Assembly: GCF_023734135.1 (NCBI RefSeq)
Contig: NZ_AP025730.1
Coordinates: 1,674,001-1,738,000 of the forward strand
Source of the DNA: Sphaerotilus microaerophilus
GTDB lineage: Bacteria > Pseudomonadota > Gammaproteobacteria > Burkholderiales > Burkholderiaceae_C
Length of the DNA stretch: 64,000 nucleotides
Direction of reading: 5' to 3'
The number at the start of each line of letters is the position of its first letter. Within the stretch, counting starts at the first letter, position 1. Below are positions 63,405 to 64,000 of the stretch, in pieces. The position numbers and the translations under genes were made by a program. The notes below the pieces were generated by a model, which saw nothing but the letters and a program-made list of their open reading frames with translations, did not search any database and had not been told where the DNA came from.

Positions 63405-64000
63405 ATGAGCTGGGCCCACATCCTGTTCTGGTCCGCGCTGGTGGTGCTGGTGTACACCTACGCCGGCTATCCGCTCTGGCTGGCCCTGCGTGCCCGCCTG
63501 GCGCCGCGACCGCCGCAGCGCCGCGAGGGCTACCGGCCGCGCGTGGCCATCCTGGTGGTGGTGCACAACGAGGCGGCGCGCATCGCCGCCAAGATCGACT
63601 CCTGCCTGGCGCAGGACTACCCGGCCGACCGCCTGCGTGTGCTGGTGGTGTCCGACGGCTCGACCGACCGCACCGCCGACGTGGTGGCCGGCTATGCCGA
63701 CCGCCGCGTCAGCTGGCTGCCCTGTGCGCAGCGGCGCGGCAAGGCCGCCTGCCTGAACGACGGCGTGGCCGCCTGCGACGACGAGGTGATCGTCTTCACC
63801 GACGCGCGCCAGCGCCTGTCCGCCGATGCGGTGTCGCGCCTGGTGGCGGTGCTGAGCGATCCGGCCTACGGCGCCGTGTCCGGCGAGCTGGTGTTCGTCA
63901 AGGACGAGGCCAGTGCCTTCGGCGAGGGCGTGGACGCCTACTGGCGCTACGAGAAGTTCATCCGCCGCCACGAGGCGCTGGTGGGTTCGGTGGTGGGCGT
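63405..64000 (+). CDS. Family-2 glycosyltransferase (partial, runs off the window)
   Basis: The 5' part encodes 198 residues. An N-terminal membrane helix (FWSALVVLVYTYAGYPLWLA) precedes a GT-A domain with VAILVVVHNEAARIAAKIDS, VVSDGSTDRTADVVAGYADR, GKAACLNDGVAAC and VFTDARQRLSADAVSRLVAV. The nucleotide-sugar DGSTD and the metal-binding DAR (in place of DxD) are visible. The layout is that of processive exopolysaccharide or poly-N-acetylglucosamine-type synthases. The start ATG is 10 bp after the deacetylase stop, so it is in the same operon. Confidence 0.9.
   Translation, partial: MSWAHILFWSALVVLVYTYAGYPLWLALRARLAPRPPQRREGYRPRVAILVVVHNEAARIAAKIDSCLAQDYPADRLRVLVVSDGSTDRTADVVAGYADRRVSWLPCAQRRGKAACLNDGVAACDDEVIVFTDARQRLSADAVSRLVAVLSDPAYGAVSGELVFVKDEASAFGEGVDAYWRYEKFIRRHEALVGSVVG

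Overview
The window is about 70% GC and reads like a chromosome segment of a betaproteobacterium of the order Burkholderiales (Leptothrix/Rubrivivax/Roseateles type). The evidence is codon and GC style, the argH-algZ-algR arrangement, a complete fimT-pilVWX-pilY1-pilY2-pilE minor-pilin operon, and TamA/TamB. This assignment is inferred from gene content only.

Region 1 (1-1.7 kb): the 5' part of a minus-strand gene for a Rossmann-like 'adlsxxNxNaafELG' protein (DUF4071/TPR-S type). A complete caspase-fold peptidase gene lies next to it. The pair resembles known bacterial caspase conflict systems.

Region 2 (about 1.9-20.46 kb): a P4-like integrative satellite or island inserted at the 3' end of tRNA-Arg(CCU). 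It has imperfect 92-bp att repeats (1865-1956 and 20365-20456), clusters of GTTACTGCA integrase arm-type sites just inside both ends, and a P4-type tyrosine integrase beside the tRNA. It also has an AlpA regulator, an Ash-type leader with an internal terminator, a PriCT-Toprim/DUF927 primase-helicase split by a probable 1-nt deletion, and a RadC/JAB protein. Accessory genes are a serine recombinase, a HigBA-like toxin-antitoxin pair and several small unknown genes in overlapping operons. Two clusters of six TGCCCCCGT iterons lie about 1 kb and 2 kb from the ends and may be ori/crr elements. Where such elements usually carry cargo (11.3-18 kb) there are three uncharacterised genes and two large GC-rich mosaic repeat arrays (12.18-15.93 and 17.04-17.93 kb) with modules of about 178 and 147 bp. 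This is the most unusual part of the window.

Region 3 (20.4-31.3 kb): tRNA-Arg, tamB, tamA, a CoxE-like VWA protein and two tandemly duplicated membrane diguanylate cyclases.

Region 4 (31.6-38.1 kb): the minor pilin/PilY1 operon for type IV pili.

Region 5 (38.2-53.4 kb): an S9 peptidase, a GNAT acetyltransferase, a small membrane protein, a MoxR ATPase (likely partner of the CoxE-like protein), a 7TMR-DISM diguanylate cyclase and a YkgJ cysteine-cluster protein. Then come an adaptor-permease-ATPase ABC export system, a B12-binding-type radical SAM protein, argH, and the divergent AlgZ/AlgR-type two-component system. In Pseudomonas AlgR controls the pilus operon of the type seen in region 4.

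Region 6 (53.4-64 kb): an apparent exopolysaccharide locus. It has two FemAB/BioF2-type acyltransferases, an unknown 432-aa protein, a spermidine-synthase-like protein, a glucan-water-dikinase-like phosphotransferase, a flippase, a polysaccharide deacetylase and a truncated family-2 glycosyltransferase.
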